DNA of 57,232 nucleotides from assembly GCA_944323775.1 (NCBI GenBank), contig CALUTT010000009.1, positions 1 through 57,232 of the forward strand, in the 5' to 3' direction. A program made the translations under genes and the position numbers. The notes under the pieces were generated by a model. That model was not told where the DNA came from and ran no database searches. It saw only the letters and a list, made by a program, of their open reading frames with translations. Each line of letters starts with the position of its first letter. The stretch's first letter is position 1. This DNA is from an uncultured Bacteroidales bacterium (GTDB taxonomy: Bacteria > Bacteroidota > Bacteroidia > Bacteroidales > UBA932). Positions 1-9,042 of this stretch are shown one piece after another.

Positions 1-401
1 TGATAATTGACAAAGAACATACCAACATCAGAAAGACGAGGGAAAGCCTCGGGCTGTCCCAGACGGCCATGGCCGACGAGTTGGGTATAGGTCGCACGAC
101 ATATGTCAATTTCGAAAACGGGAAAACCAGAATCTACAACAAGACCCTTTCCAAGCTTGCCTCCTTCGTCGGCAAAAGCGAACTTGAGGTGATAACCGGC
201 ACTGACGAAGAGCGGCTACTGCTCGACAACGCATGGGAAGACGAACGCCGCGAACTTGTGAAGGACTACGAAAAACGTCTGCAGGGCATGGCCGAAAAAT
301 GCCGGTCGGCCGAACAGGTGATCAGCGCACAGAAGATAACGATCAAGACTCTCAGCGATTCCAACAATTTTCTGCTCAAACAGCTCGGAAAAGAAGAATG
401 A
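1..401 (+). CDS. XRE-family helix-turn-helix regulator (5' end cut by one base)
   Basis: The frame is open from base 3, and bases 1-2 (TG) fit an ATG whose A lies one base outside the window. That would give a 133-residue protein starting MIIDKEHTN. Residues about 8-60 form a Cro/XRE helix-turn-helix, with the core LGLSQTAMADELGIGRTTY followed by NFENGK. Residues about 75-130 are highly charged, with no strong hydrophobic core, and look like a coiled coil that could mediate dimerisation. This is a DNA-binding transcription factor by fold; its target is unknown. It lies 48 bases upstream of rnhB, which seems to have its own promoter box. A plasmid or phage origin cannot be excluded, but nothing around it is mobile. 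Confidence 0.85.
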   Translation, partial: IIDKEHTNIRKTRESLGLSQTAMADELGIGRTTYVNFENGKTRIYNKTLSKLASFVGKSELEVITGTDEERLLLDNAWEDERRELVKDYEKRLQGMAEKCRSAEQVISAQKITIKTLSDSNNFLLKQLGKEE

Positions 402-434
402 CGTCCGGGCAGCCGTCAGCTCGCCAAAAATGAC

Positions 435-442
435 TAACTTTG
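435..442 (+). promoter_or_regulatory. Bacteroidota -7 box for rnhB
   Basis: TAACTTTG matches the Bacteroidota -7 consensus TAnnTTTG exactly and ends 7 bases before the rnhB ATG. Transcription would begin at or next to the start codon. No TTTG is seen at the usual -33 distance. Confidence 0.5.
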
Positions 443-449
443 CGGCACG

Positions 450-1061
450 ATGCCAAGAAAGGACAATTTGCTGTGCTGCATGAATCCCGGCCTTGTAGAG
501 GCCGGATGCGACGAAGCCGGGAGGGGACCTCTCGCAGGGCCCGTATTCGCCGCTGCGGTGATCCTTCCGCAAGGCTTCACACACCCTCTGCTGGACGACT
601 CAAAGAAGATGTCGGCAAAGGCGAGGAACGAGATGCGCGGAATAATAGAAAGCCAGGCCGTAGCATGGGCTGTCGAGGAGGTGAGCGTCGAGGACATAGA
701 CAGCATGAACATACTCTGGGCATCGGTGGAGGGCATGCGCAGGGCCGTACGCAGGCTTGGCGTAAAGCCGGACTTCGTGCTGGTTGACGGCAACAGGTTC
801 CGTCCCATGGACGGGTACCGCTACGCAACGGTAATACACGGAGACGCCATCTATGCGAGCATCGCGGCCGCGTCCGTCCTGGCAAAGACCCACAGGGATG
901 AAAGGATGCTCGAGCTCTCGAGAGAATATCCAATGTACGGATGGGAGCACAACATGGGATACCCGACTCCCGCACATATCGAAGCCGTCAGGCGGTACGG
1001 GCTGACGCCGTACCACCGGCGCTCGTTCCACCCGAAAGCGCTGGAACCATCGCTGTTCTGA
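450..1061 (+). CDS. rnhB: Ribonuclease HII
   Basis: 203 residues, the normal size for RNase HII, which cuts the RNA strand of RNA-DNA hybrids and removes single ribonucleotides left in DNA. The family signature DEAGRGPLAG starts at residue 21, giving the first two metal-binding acids, D21 and E22. Further acids lie in LVDGN (D113) and at the end of SVLAKTHRD (D150), the segment that carries the last catalytic Asp in the family. The ATG at 450 is chosen because it leaves about 15 residues before the catalytic strand, as is usual. It is probably the first gene of a short run with the peptidase and mrp genes that follow on the same strand. Confidence 0.96.
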   Translation: MPRKDNLLCCMNPGLVEAGCDEAGRGPLAGPVFAAAVILPQGFTHPLLDDSKKMSAKARNEMRGIIESQAVAWAVEEVSVEDIDSMNILWASVEGMRRAVRRLGVKPDFVLVDGNRFRPMDGYRYATVIHGDAIYASIAAASVLAKTHRDERMLELSREYPMYGWEHNMGYPTPAHIEAVRRYGLTPYHRRSFHPKALEPSLF

Positions 1062-1106
1062 CCGCTACGGCCGCCATACAGGAAACAGACAACAAAACAT
1101 AATCGA

Positions 1107-3092
1107 ATGAAACGCCTATTTGTCAGCATCGCAGCCTTTCTGGCCATACTTTCGCCCATGAGGGCGGACGAGGGCATGTGGCTGCTTCCCCTCCTGGAGA
1201 AGATCAACAGCGAGGCCCTTTCCAGTCTCGGCTCCAGACTAACTCCGGAGCAGATCTACAGTATCAACAACTCCTCGATTAAGGATGCCGTGGTACAGTT
1301 CGGAGGCGGCTGCACTGCAGAAATGATTTCCGCAAACGGACTGCTCGTCACCAATCACCACTGCGGATACTCCTCCATACAGTCACTTTCTTCCGAAGAG
1401 CACAACTATCTTGAAGACGGATACTGGGCCATGAGCCTCTCGGAGGAAATCCCTGTCCCCGGACTAAGCGTCAAGTTCCTCCAGAGCATGACTGACGTAA
1501 CGGACAAGGTAAAAAGCGACAAGGCCCGCGAGAGGATCCTTGACAGGGCCAGGCGCAAGAACCCCGACTGCACCGTACAGATAGTGGACTTCTTCAACGA
1601 CAACGTCCAGTACCTTGTAGTATACAAGATCTACCGGGACGTGCGTTTCGTAGGGGCGCCGCCGGCATCGATGGGAAAATTCGGAGGAGACACGGACAAC
1701 TGGATGTGGCCAAGGCACACGTGCGACTTCTCCATGTTCAGGGTCTATGCGGCTCCCGACGGATCCCCCGCAGAGTACTCCAGTGACAACGTCCCCCTTC
1801 AGCCGAAGCAATACCTCAGGATATCGCTCAAGGGCGTCAGCGAGGGCGACTTTGCAATGATAATGGGCTATCCCGGCCGCACACAGCGCTACCAGACGGC
1901 CGCCCAGCTCTGCGAGATGCTTGACATCAACGGCATCCGCATAGACGCCAGGACCATACGTCAGGACATAATCTGGGATGCCATGCGCTCAGATGACAAG
2001 ATCGCGCTTCAGTACGCCAGCAAATACGCTTCGTCTTCCAACGGATGGAAAAAATGGATAGGCATGGAAGAAGCCTTTGACAAGCTGGATGTAATCGGAA
2101 GACAGACAGAAAAAGAGGCTGAGCTGGCGCAGTGGATAGCGGAAGACCCCGACAGGGCAGGAAAATACGGCGGCGCGGTCGAGGAAATCGCCGAAGCCGT
2201 CCAGGCACGGAAACAGGCCTATGAGGTATACACCCTGCTGACCGAGACTCTGGGAAAGATCGAGCTGCTTTCACTCACAGGCGACCGCTCGGGCAATCCC
2301 TACAAGGACTATGACGCCGGCCTCGACCTCAAGGTCGCGCTCGCCATGACGAGGCACTTCCTAGACCGCGTCCCCGAAGGCTACGGAATCGACATAAGCG
2401 AAGACGGAATACGGGAGATGTTCAGCACAAGCGTCTACACCTCTCCTGAAAAGCTGGAAGCCGCACTCGCCGCCGGCAAGGACCTGTCGTCCGACCCGGC
2501 CGTAATCCTCGCTGCAGCACTGGGCGACAATCTTACCAGGGCATACAACATCATGTCCGCAAGCGACAAGGCCATATCGGACGGCAGCAGGAAATATGCG
2601 GCTGCGCTGCTCGAATGGACAAGCGGAGAGCCAAGCTATCCAGACGCGAACATGACCTGCCGCCTGACCTATGGCACCGTGAAGGGATATGAGCCCAGGG
2701 ACGGCGTGATCTACAAATACTACACTACCCTGAAAGGGGTCATCGAGAAGGAAGATCCGGGCAACTACGAGTTCACTGTCCCCGAAAAGGTCAAGGAACT
2801 CTACAATGCACGCGACTACGGCATATATGCAGACAGGGACGGAGAACTCCACACCTGTTTCCTCACCAATCTGGACATTACCGGAGGGAATTCCGGAAGC
2901 CCGGTGATGGACGCAGACGGTAATCTCATAGGACTTGCCTTTGACGGCAACTGGGAGGCGATGAGCGGAGACGTGATCTTTGAACCGAACCTCCAGAGAT
3001 GCATCTGCGTGGACATACGCTACGTGCTTTTCATGATGGACAAGTTCGGAGGCGCCGGATACCTGCTGGACGAAATGGATATAGTTGAATGA
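1107..3092 (+). CDS. S46-family dipeptidyl-peptidase (DPP7/DPP11 type)
   Basis: A secreted serine peptidase of 661 residues with an N-terminal signal sequence (residues 1 to about 20, ending MRADEG). S46 enzymes release dipeptides from peptide N-termini in the periplasm and serve amino-acid-fermenting Bacteroidota. The chymotrypsin-like triad is visible: H85 in TNHHC, D207 in HTCDFSMF and S596 in GGNSGSPV. H85 has the same number as in the Porphyromonas gingivalis DPP11 enzyme. The protein is some 50 residues shorter than typical members, with the loss between the Asp and the Ser, in the helical lid domain. One residue near the C-terminus separates DPP7 (Gly, hydrophobic P1) from DPP11 (Arg, acidic P1); I cannot align it with certainty, so specificity is open. 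Its stop overlaps the start of mrp. Confidence 0.93.
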   Translation: MKRLFVSIAAFLAILSPMRADEGMWLLPLLEKINSEALSSLGSRLTPEQIYSINNSSIKDAVVQFGGGCTAEMISANGLLVTNHHCGYSSIQSLSSEEHNYLEDGYWAMSLSEEIPVPGLSVKFLQSMTDVTDKVKSDKARERILDRARRKNPDCTVQIVDFFNDNVQYLVVYKIYRDVRFVGAPPASMGKFGGDTDNWMWPRHTCDFSMFRVYAAPDGSPAEYSSDNVPLQPKQYLRISLKGVSEGDFAMIMGYPGRTQRYQTAAQLCEMLDINGIRIDARTIRQDIIWDAMRSDDKIALQYASKYASSSNGWKKWIGMEEAFDKLDVIGRQTEKEAELAQWIAEDPDRAGKYGGAVEEIAEAVQARKQAYEVYTLLTETLGKIELLSLTGDRSGNPYKDYDAGLDLKVALAMTRHFLDRVPEGYGIDISEDGIREMFSTSVYTSPEKLEAALAAGKDLSSDPAVILAAALGDNLTRAYNIMSASDKAISDGSRKYAAALLEWTSGEPSYPDANMTCRLTYGTVKGYEPRDGVIYKYYTTLKGVIEKEDPGNYEFTVPEKVKELYNARDYGIYADRDGELHTCFLTNLDITGGNSGSPVMDADGNLIGLAFDGNWEAMSGDVIFEPNLQRCICVDIRYVLFMMDKFGGAGYLLDEMDIVE

Positions 3093-4168
3093 CAATGACT
3101 ACAAGAGAAGAAATAATCAAAGCTCTGTCCGAGGTGCGGCATCCGGGCAGAAACGACAGGACCATAGTCGAACTTGGTCTTGTCCAGGACATAGACATAA
3201 AGGACGGCTCGGTGAGCGTCACCCTGGCATTCTCCAAGAGAAGGGACCCGCTCTCAGAGTACATAATAGGGAGCACAAGAGCGGCTCTTATCCGCAACCT
3301 GCCCTCAGACGTCCGCTCTGAGGTGAAGACCGTTGTCGTGGACGAAGTCAAGGAGAAGAAGAAGCCCAACGTGAACGACCTCGGAGTAGAGCAGCTCAAG
3401 GACGTAAGGAACATAATCGGAGTAGCCTCGGGGAAAGGCGGAGTCGGAAAGTCCACCGTGGCCGTCAACCTTGCCTGTGCACTCGCGAGACTCGGTTACA
3501 AGGTCGGCCTTGCCGACGCGGACGTCTACGGGCCCTCAATTCCCACCATGACGGCCACTGAAGGCGTCAGTCCCATGGCAGAGGAACAGGACGGAAAGGA
3601 ACTCATCCTGCCAATAGAGAAATACGGGGTGAAGTGGATGTCGATAGGATACTTTGCCGAAAAGGGACAGGCCCTGATCTGGAGAGGACCGATGGCCTGC
3701 AACGCTCTCAAGCAGATGATACTTCAGGTAAAGTGGGGAGAGCTCGACTTCCTGCTCGTAGACATGCCTCCAGGAACAGGTGACATACACATCAGCCTGC
3801 TGCAGGATATTCCCGTGGACGGCGCCATCGTCGTCACCACTCCACAGAAAGTGGCACTTGCCGATGTCGAGAAGGGAGTAAACATGTTCCGCAACCCCGG
3901 AGTGGACAAGCCTATACTTGGACTTGTAGAGAACATGGCCTGGTTCACTCCCGAAGCCCATCCGGACGAGAAATACTATATCTTCGGCCAGGACGGCGGA
4001 GCACAGATGGCCTCCTCCCTGGGCATAGAGCTGCTCGGACGCATCCCCCTCGTGCAGGGACTCAGGGAAAGCGGAGACGCAGGGGAACCGGCGGCGCTAA
4101 GTTCACGTCCTGACGGTGTCGCCTTCATCGAGCTTGCCGGCAGGCTCGCGAAAAAGCTCGGCCTGTAG
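3089..4168 (+). CDS. mrp: Mrp/ApbC-family Fe-S cluster carrier ATPase
   Basis: 359 residues. Residues about 5-85 form a MIP18/DUF59 domain. After a charged linker comes a ParA/MinD-type P-loop ATPase with the deviant Walker A GKGGVGKS at 115-122 and DMPPGTGD as the switch segment. The family binds a [4Fe-4S] cluster at the dimer interface and passes it to target proteins. In the Enterobacteria protein a CxxC after VENM holds that cluster; here the segment reads VENMAWFTPEAHPDEKYY and has no Cys, so cluster binding must differ or be absent. The start overlaps the peptidase stop (ATGA), and an alternative ATG lies 6 bases on. It is followed two bases later by rsmA, so the genes are probably co-transcribed. 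Confidence 0.93.
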   Translation: MTMTTREEIIKALSEVRHPGRNDRTIVELGLVQDIDIKDGSVSVTLAFSKRRDPLSEYIIGSTRAALIRNLPSDVRSEVKTVVVDEVKEKKKPNVNDLGVEQLKDVRNIIGVASGKGGVGKSTVAVNLACALARLGYKVGLADADVYGPSIPTMTATEGVSPMAEEQDGKELILPIEKYGVKWMSIGYFAEKGQALIWRGPMACNALKQMILQVKWGELDFLLVDMPPGTGDIHISLLQDIPVDGAIVVTTPQKVALADVEKGVNMFRNPGVDKPILGLVENMAWFTPEAHPDEKYYIFGQDGGAQMASSLGIELLGRIPLVQGLRESGDAGEPAALSSRPDGVAFIELAGRLAKKLGL

Positions 4169-4169
4169 C

Positions 4170-4946
4170 ATGGAAGTCCGAGCCAAGAAAGCCCTTGGAC
4201 AGCATTTCCTGACCGACAAGGGCATTGCGAGAAGCATCGTGGACGCCCTGAGTCCGGACGGAGTGAGGGATGTACTGGAAATCGGCCCGGGCACCGGTGT
4301 CCTGACCGGGTTCCTGCTCGAACGCAGCGACATTGACCTCAGACTCGTCGAACTGGACGGAGAATCGGTAGAGTACCTGCTGACACATTTCCCGGGGATG
4401 CAGGGCAGGCTCTATCAGGCAGACTACCTCAAGCTCGACATCCACAGGCTGTTCGGCGGGGAGTACCGCATAATAGGCAACTTCCCGTACAACATCTCGT
4501 CGCAGATTTTCTTCAAGATCCTGGACGACAGGGACCGCGTTCCCGAGGTAGTATGCATGATACAGAAGGAGGTCGCGGAAAGAATCGCCGAGAGACCTGG
4601 CAGCAAGACATACGGCATACTGTCCGTCCTTCTCCAGGCCTGGTATGACATCGAATATGTACTGTCCGTCGGCCCGGGGGCATTCAATCCCCCGCCGAAG
4701 GTGCACTCGGCCGTGATACGGCTACGGCGCAATCACCGCACCTCGCTAGGCTGTGACGAGAAACAGTTCAGGAACGTCGTCAAGACAGCTTTCAACCAGC
4801 GCAGGAAAACGCTGCGCAACGCTTTGAAGCCGCTCCTTCCGGAGGGCTTCGACAGTTCGGACCCGGTATTCGACCTGCGTGCCGAAAGGCTCTCGGTAGA
4901 GGACTTCATAGACCTCACCCTGAAGCTTTCACCTGCAGCCAGATGA
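4170..4946 (+). CDS. rsmA: 16S rRNA dimethyladenosine transferase
   Basis: 258 residues. RsmA (KsgA) dimethylates the two adjacent adenines in the 3'-terminal hairpin of 16S rRNA, a late step and checkpoint of 30S assembly. The N-terminal RAKKALGQHFL is the family hallmark. Motif I of the SAM site is LEIGPGTG (36-43) and the adenine-binding motif is GNFPYNIS (N104-F-P-Y107). The C-terminal helical domain contains FNQRRKTLRNAL. The ATG at 4170 is preferred over an upstream in-frame ATG at 4116, because the conserved region begins within four residues of it and it follows the mrp stop by one base. Confidence 0.96.
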   Translation: MEVRAKKALGQHFLTDKGIARSIVDALSPDGVRDVLEIGPGTGVLTGFLLERSDIDLRLVELDGESVEYLLTHFPGMQGRLYQADYLKLDIHRLFGGEYRIIGNFPYNISSQIFFKILDDRDRVPEVVCMIQKEVAERIAERPGSKTYGILSVLLQAWYDIEYVLSVGPGAFNPPPKVHSAVIRLRRNHRTSLGCDEKQFRNVVKTAFNQRRKTLRNALKPLLPEGFDSSDPVFDLRAERLSVEDFIDLTLKLSPAAR

Positions 4947-5299
4947 GGCCTCTGCTGGCAATTCTCGGGACGCTCTCGCTGGTACTCGGCACCTTGGGAA
5001 TAGTCCTGCCGGTGTTGCCGACTACGCCTTTCTACCTGCTCACGGCATGGTGCTATCTGCGCTGCAGCAGGAAACTGTACGACAAGGTAATGTCCAGCCG
5101 CATCTTCGGAGATACGGTAAGAAACTACATGGAGCACCGCGCCATATCCAGAAAAACCAAGGCAGTGTCAATCGCCACGACTCTTCTCACAATAGGAATA
5201 TCGGTCGCAGTCGTGGACTCAGTATGGATCAGGATACTGCTCGCATGCGTTGCCGCAGGAGTCAGCATCCACATACTGTCGATGAAAACCCTACGCTGA
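4943..5299 (+). CDS. DUF454/YbaN-family small inner-membrane protein
   Basis: 118 residues with about three or four hydrophobic segments (roughly 5-22, 25-42, 75-92 and 94-110). The conserved stretch GIVLPVLPTTPF at 19-30, followed by an aromatic, basic loop with RIFGDTVRNY, is typical of DUF454. The function of this family is not established. The start overlaps the rsmA stop (ATGA), implying translational coupling. Its 3' end overlaps that of the convergent YfhO-type gene by nine bases (5291-5299). Confidence 0.85.
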   Translation: MRPLLAILGTLSLVLGTLGIVLPVLPTTPFYLLTAWCYLRCSRKLYDKVMSSRIFGDTVRNYMEHRAISRKTKAVSIATTLLTIGISVAVVDSVWIRILLACVAAGVSIHILSMKTLR

Positions 5300-7747
5300 C
5301 TTTGCCTTCCTGTCCTGCCGTCCCGAGAAGGCAAGGAAGCCTGCTGACAGGAGCACGACGATGAAAAGAAGGACTGAACTTGCCCTCGACACGGACTCTC
5401 CGATACGGTATGACGGCGGGTCGAAGCGCATTACGAGAGTGTGTTCGCCGGCGGGGACCACGGCGCTCCGGAGAATATCGCCTTCAAGGGAAATGGGAAG
5501 GACTTCACCTGTGTCCTCAACGGTCAGAGACCATCCCACAGGATAGTAGACCTCACTGAACACTACCTTCCCGCCTGCCTCGGAAGTGCAGCTGTAGCGC
5601 AGCTCGTTCGGGGCATACGAAACCAGCCTGATGCTGCCTGGAGCTGCGGTACCGTCTTCGTCCGCGTCAAACCAGGCGTTGCCTGCCGCGTACGGGTACC
5701 TCAGAGGCGGAAGATTCCCGTCAATTATGATATAGCGGCAGTTCATGCCGGCAAGACCGGGAAGATAAGGAAGAGCGCTCTCGGCCTCCTCCACGGTAGA
5801 GGCCGACGATATGGCCTTTGCAAGCGAGGAAATCTCCGGCGACAGGGTTGTCTCGATGAAATGCTGGTAATTGCTCAGCTTCGCGGGCGAGTAGCCGCCG
5901 ACATTCTTGTGCCAGTAGCTGGGCATGGAACTGTTGAACACGTCCACCGTCAGGTCCAGCACCCTGTAAGAGGGATCCGGATCGGAAAGTATCATCTCGT
6001 CGACAGGTCTCTTGTCAAACTGGCTCTGGAAATCGCGCGGAGTCACGAAATCACCTGAATTCAGATAACGCTTTCCGAGAGGGAAGAGGTCCAGAAGCAC
6101 GAGCGCACAGACGAGAAGTGCCGCCGTACGCCTGCGGGAGGTCCGCATTTCAGTCTGTCCGGCGAAAGTCTTTGATGCAGACTTGGGGACATGGCATCCC
6201 CACGCCACAAGCAGATAGGCCGCGGCCACGAACACCAGCGAACGCACGGCATCGGAAACGAGCAGGCCTCTCCTGTCGGAGGCAAGCGCATCAGAAAGCA
6301 CGTCCGGCAGGGAAAGGTCGGATGCACCCCTGAAATTTCCGGCAATGCCGGGGAAAAGAGCACATACAAGGCAGAAGCCTCCGGTAATGGCAAGGGCGAT
6401 CCAGCCCCTGGACCTGAAGACCGCGGCAGCCTCGTCAGACCTTACTATCCTGTCAAGCACGAGAAAGCCCAGCACCGGCAGCGTGAACTGAAGCACGACA
6501 AGGGCCATCGACACCGTCCTGAACTTGTTGTACAGCGGAGCCAGGTCATAGAACAGCCTGGTAAACCACATGAAGTGGCTGCCGAGAGCAAGCAGCACGG
6601 CAAGAACCGTGCACACGACTATCCACCATTTCTCCCTGCCGCGGTAGCACAGCAGTCCGAGCACGAACAGGAATACCGTAACCGCTCCCATGTACATCGG
6701 GCCTGCCGTGAAAGGCTGCGGCCCCCAATAATACGGGAGCTGACGGATCGAACTGTCCGGATAGCCCGCATCCCTGAGCAGGCGGTAAGCCTCCGACTTG
6801 TCCGTATTCACGTCTCCTGCCGAAGAGCCTCCGTTGAAATTCGGCACTAGCAGGTTGGGGAGTTCCTCCCATCCGTACGACCATGCCGTTGCGTAGTCGA
6901 GGTCAAGTCCCTTTGAACCGTCCTCACCGTCGGCCGCGTCCTGACTGCCGCCGCGCATCGAGTACGGAGTATATTCGTATGTTGGAAGCAGCTTTATGGC
7001 ATTGGTGGCAATGCCCGCAATACCGAAGACGAGAAGCATCGACGAAGCGGCCGCAAAACGTCCCAAAGCCCTCTTCCTGTCCTTGTCCCTCAACACACCG
7101 ACCAGAACGACAATGGCATACACCAGGATCATTATGGCCAGATAGTAGGTGATCTGCGGATGGTTGGCCTTGACCTGGAAACTCAGGCACAGGGCGAACA
7201 GAGCCGCTCCGAGAGCCGTCAGAGGCAGCCACCGTCTGCGTCCTGCGGCGGCGCTCCTGTACGTGAATACAAGCGCCGCGAGCACCCACGGCAGGAACGC
7301 TATCGCCTGCATCTTGGTATTGTGCCCGACCTGAATGATCTGCATGTTGTAGGAACAGAACGTGACAGCAATCGCACCTCCTATTGCCACAAGCGGGCTC
7401 ACCCCGAGCGAGAGCATCAGAAGCCAGGCTCCTGCGAGGGAAATGAAGAGATATGTGGCAGGCCTTTTCCCAGTCAGCAGCAAATCATAGAGCGGCTGGG
7501 TCCAGTCCCCTTCGGTGGAAGAGTGGATGGTTGCGGTGGGCATTCCTCCGAACATCGATTCCGTCCATGCCGTCTGGTCGTCCGGGTGGGATGAATTCCA
7601 CTCCATCATCTCGTGTGACATTCCCTGCCAGTGGGAGATGTCCGACTGGTTCACGATCTTGCCGCCCAGCACTTCGGGGACAAAGGCATATGACAGGACC
7701 AGAAAGCCTGCGAGTACGGCTATCGCGTACAGTATCTTCTTTTTCAT
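5291..7747 (-). CDS. YfhO-family multi-pass membrane protein (GT-C-like)
   Basis: 818 residues. The chosen start, MKKKILYAIAVLAG, has a positively charged end followed by the first membrane helix and overlaps the stop of the upstream glycosyltransferase (ATGA). The extra 45 residues in the open frame upstream are Arg-rich, overlap that gene and are not believed. There are about 11-13 membrane helices with a large soluble C-terminal part (about 600-790) and a final helix at about 795-812. In Gram-positive bacteria YfhO proteins are GT-C-fold enzymes that add sugars to surface polymers at the outer face of the membrane; in Bacteroidota the substrate is unknown. The coupled GT4 gene suggests joint work on a surface glycan or lipid-linked sugar. 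Confidence 0.87.
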   Translation of the reverse strand: MKKKILYAIAVLAGFLVLSYAFVPEVLGGKIVNQSDISHWQGMSHEMMEWNSSHPDDQTAWTESMFGGMPTATIHSSTEGDWTQPLYDLLLTGKRPATYLFISLAGAWLLMLSLGVSPLVAIGGAIAVTFCSYNMQIIQVGHNTKMQAIAFLPWVLAALVFTYRSAAAGRRRWLPLTALGAALFALCLSFQVKANHPQITYYLAIMILVYAIVVLVGVLRDKDRKRALGRFAAASSMLLVFGIAGIATNAIKLLPTYEYTPYSMRGGSQDAADGEDGSKGLDLDYATAWSYGWEELPNLLVPNFNGGSSAGDVNTDKSEAYRLLRDAGYPDSSIRQLPYYWGPQPFTAGPMYMGAVTVFLFVLGLLCYRGREKWWIVVCTVLAVLLALGSHFMWFTRLFYDLAPLYNKFRTVSMALVVLQFTLPVLGFLVLDRIVRSDEAAAVFRSRGWIALAITGGFCLVCALFPGIAGNFRGASDLSLPDVLSDALASDRRGLLVSDAVRSLVFVAAAYLLVAWGCHVPKSASKTFAGQTEMRTSRRRTAALLVCALVLLDLFPLGKRYLNSGDFVTPRDFQSQFDKRPVDEMILSDPDPSYRVLDLTVDVFNSSMPSYWHKNVGGYSPAKLSNYQHFIETTLSPEISSLAKAISSASTVEEAESALPYLPGLAGMNCRYIIIDGNLPPLRYPYAAGNAWFDADEDGTAAPGSIRLVSYAPNELRYSCTSEAGGKVVFSEVYYPVGWSLTVEDTGEVLPISLEGDILRSAVVPAGEHTLVMRFDPPSYRIGESVSRASSVLLFIVVLLSAGFLAFSGRQDRKAKSA

Positions 7748-9003
7748 AACAGTTCTATAAGTTTTTCCGTCAGGCGACGACGTGAATACATGTCTGTTCC
7801 GTGCGGGATTCCATGTGGAGAGCGCATGAACCCCACCATCCCGGCACCGTCCTCCCAGTCGAACATCCTGCCGGCTCCGCATGATTCGAGCACGGCAGCG
7901 GCTGCCCCGTCAGGCTGTCCTATTCCCAGGATCGGCCTTCCGGATGCAAGATATTCGAAAATCTTGCCGGGAAGGACTTTCGAATATTCCGGCTCCCTCC
8001 TCAGGGGAAGAATCAGCATATCGGCACTGCGCTGTTCCAGCACCGTTTCCGAATGCGGGAGATAACCCAGATCATCCAGGTTGCGTTCCAGCCCCCTTTC
8101 ACGTATTGAATCAAGAATCTGGGCATCCGTCCTGCCGGCAAGACGGATCCTGAGCCCGGAAGCAAAGGCCTCGTCTTCCCTGCACATAAGCGCAAGTCCG
8201 TCCCAGAGCCGGAGCGGATTCCCGTCAGCGGCGAAAAGTCCGGTATGGACAAGCGTGAAACTCCCTTCCCGCCTTGCAGGCGACACTCCTTGGCACTCGG
8301 GGAAATCATCCTCGTCGAAGCCGTTTGTAATGAGGTATACCGGTGTCCGCGTCTTAGCGGCGAAATCGTCCCTTACAGGCGGAGAGACTGCTATCACGGC
8401 ATCAGCGCCGTCGAGCACCTGCTGTTCCAGACTGTGATGCCGCCTGTCGGCAAACCGCGTCAGACCGAGGTGCTTGTAGTAGAACATCTCTGTCCACGGG
8501 TCGCGGAAATCAGCAATCCACCTCACCCCGGTCCGTCTCTTGAGTTCAAGCCCTATAAGATGCATGGAATGAGGGGGACCGGTAGTAACCACGGCATCCA
8601 CCGGATGTCCGGCGAGATACTCGAGCAGGAACTTTACTGAAGGGCGCACCCAGCTGACCCTGGGGTCAGGGATGAAGAGGTTGCCTCTTATTGCACGGAA
8701 CAGCCTTCCTGAAAGAGAAGAGTTGCTTGAGCTCAGGGGATTCACCTGGGCTGCACTCCGGTGCGGCACCAGCCGGCGGTACAGAGAGTAAGGCTCGAGT
8801 ATGGGCCTCCTGATCACTTCCGCACAGGACGGCACATCTGCGCCGAGACTGTAGTCCTCGGCCTGGATGTCCGGATTGGACGGTGTGAAGACGACCGGCT
8901 GCCAGCCGAACTGCGGCAGGTATTTGCAGAATTTGACCCAACGCTGGACCCCGGACCCTCCGGAAGGAGGCCAGTAGTATGTAACGACAAGAAGCCTGCG
9001 CAT
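7744..9003 (-). CDS. GT4-like glycosyltransferase
   Basis: 419 residues with two Rossmann halves. The N-terminal segment (about 3-25) has YYWPPSGGSGVQR, a glycine-rich donor or acceptor loop common in GT4-like enzymes of Bacteroidota. The middle has IADFRDPWTEM and ITNGFDEDDFP. The C-terminal half has GKIFEYLASGRPILGIG, the nucleotide-sugar binding region (EX7E-type position). It is cytoplasmic and should move a sugar from a nucleotide donor to an acceptor that cannot be deduced here. It heads a two-gene operon with the YfhO-type gene and is divergent from mutS across only 45 bases. Confidence 0.87.
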   Translation of the reverse strand: MRRLLVVTYYWPPSGGSGVQRWVKFCKYLPQFGWQPVVFTPSNPDIQAEDYSLGADVPSCAEVIRRPILEPYSLYRRLVPHRSAAQVNPLSSSNSSLSGRLFRAIRGNLFIPDPRVSWVRPSVKFLLEYLAGHPVDAVVTTGPPHSMHLIGLELKRRTGVRWIADFRDPWTEMFYYKHLGLTRFADRRHHSLEQQVLDGADAVIAVSPPVRDDFAAKTRTPVYLITNGFDEDDFPECQGVSPARREGSFTLVHTGLFAADGNPLRLWDGLALMCREDEAFASGLRIRLAGRTDAQILDSIRERGLERNLDDLGYLPHSETVLEQRSADMLILPLRREPEYSKVLPGKIFEYLASGRPILGIGQPDGAAAAVLESCGAGRMFDWEDGAGMVGFMRSPHGIPHGTDMYSRRRLTEKLIELL

Positions 9004-9014
9004 AATACTGAGTT

Positions 9015-9022
9015 CAAAGGTA
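9015..9022 (-). promoter_or_regulatory. -7 box for the glycosyltransferase operon
   Basis: CAAAGGTA on the plus strand reads TACCTTTG on the minus strand, an exact TAnnTTTG. It ends 11 bases before the glycosyltransferase ATG. It shares the 45-base spacer with the mutS box and points the other way. Confidence 0.5.
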
Positions 9023-9034
9023 AGGATTATTTTT

Positions 9035-9042
9035 TAACTTTG
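9035..9042 (+). promoter_or_regulatory. -7 box for mutS
   Basis: TAACTTTG is an exact TAnnTTTG match ending 6 bases before the mutS ATG at 9049. It supports both the choice of that start and a nearly leaderless transcript. Confidence 0.55.
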
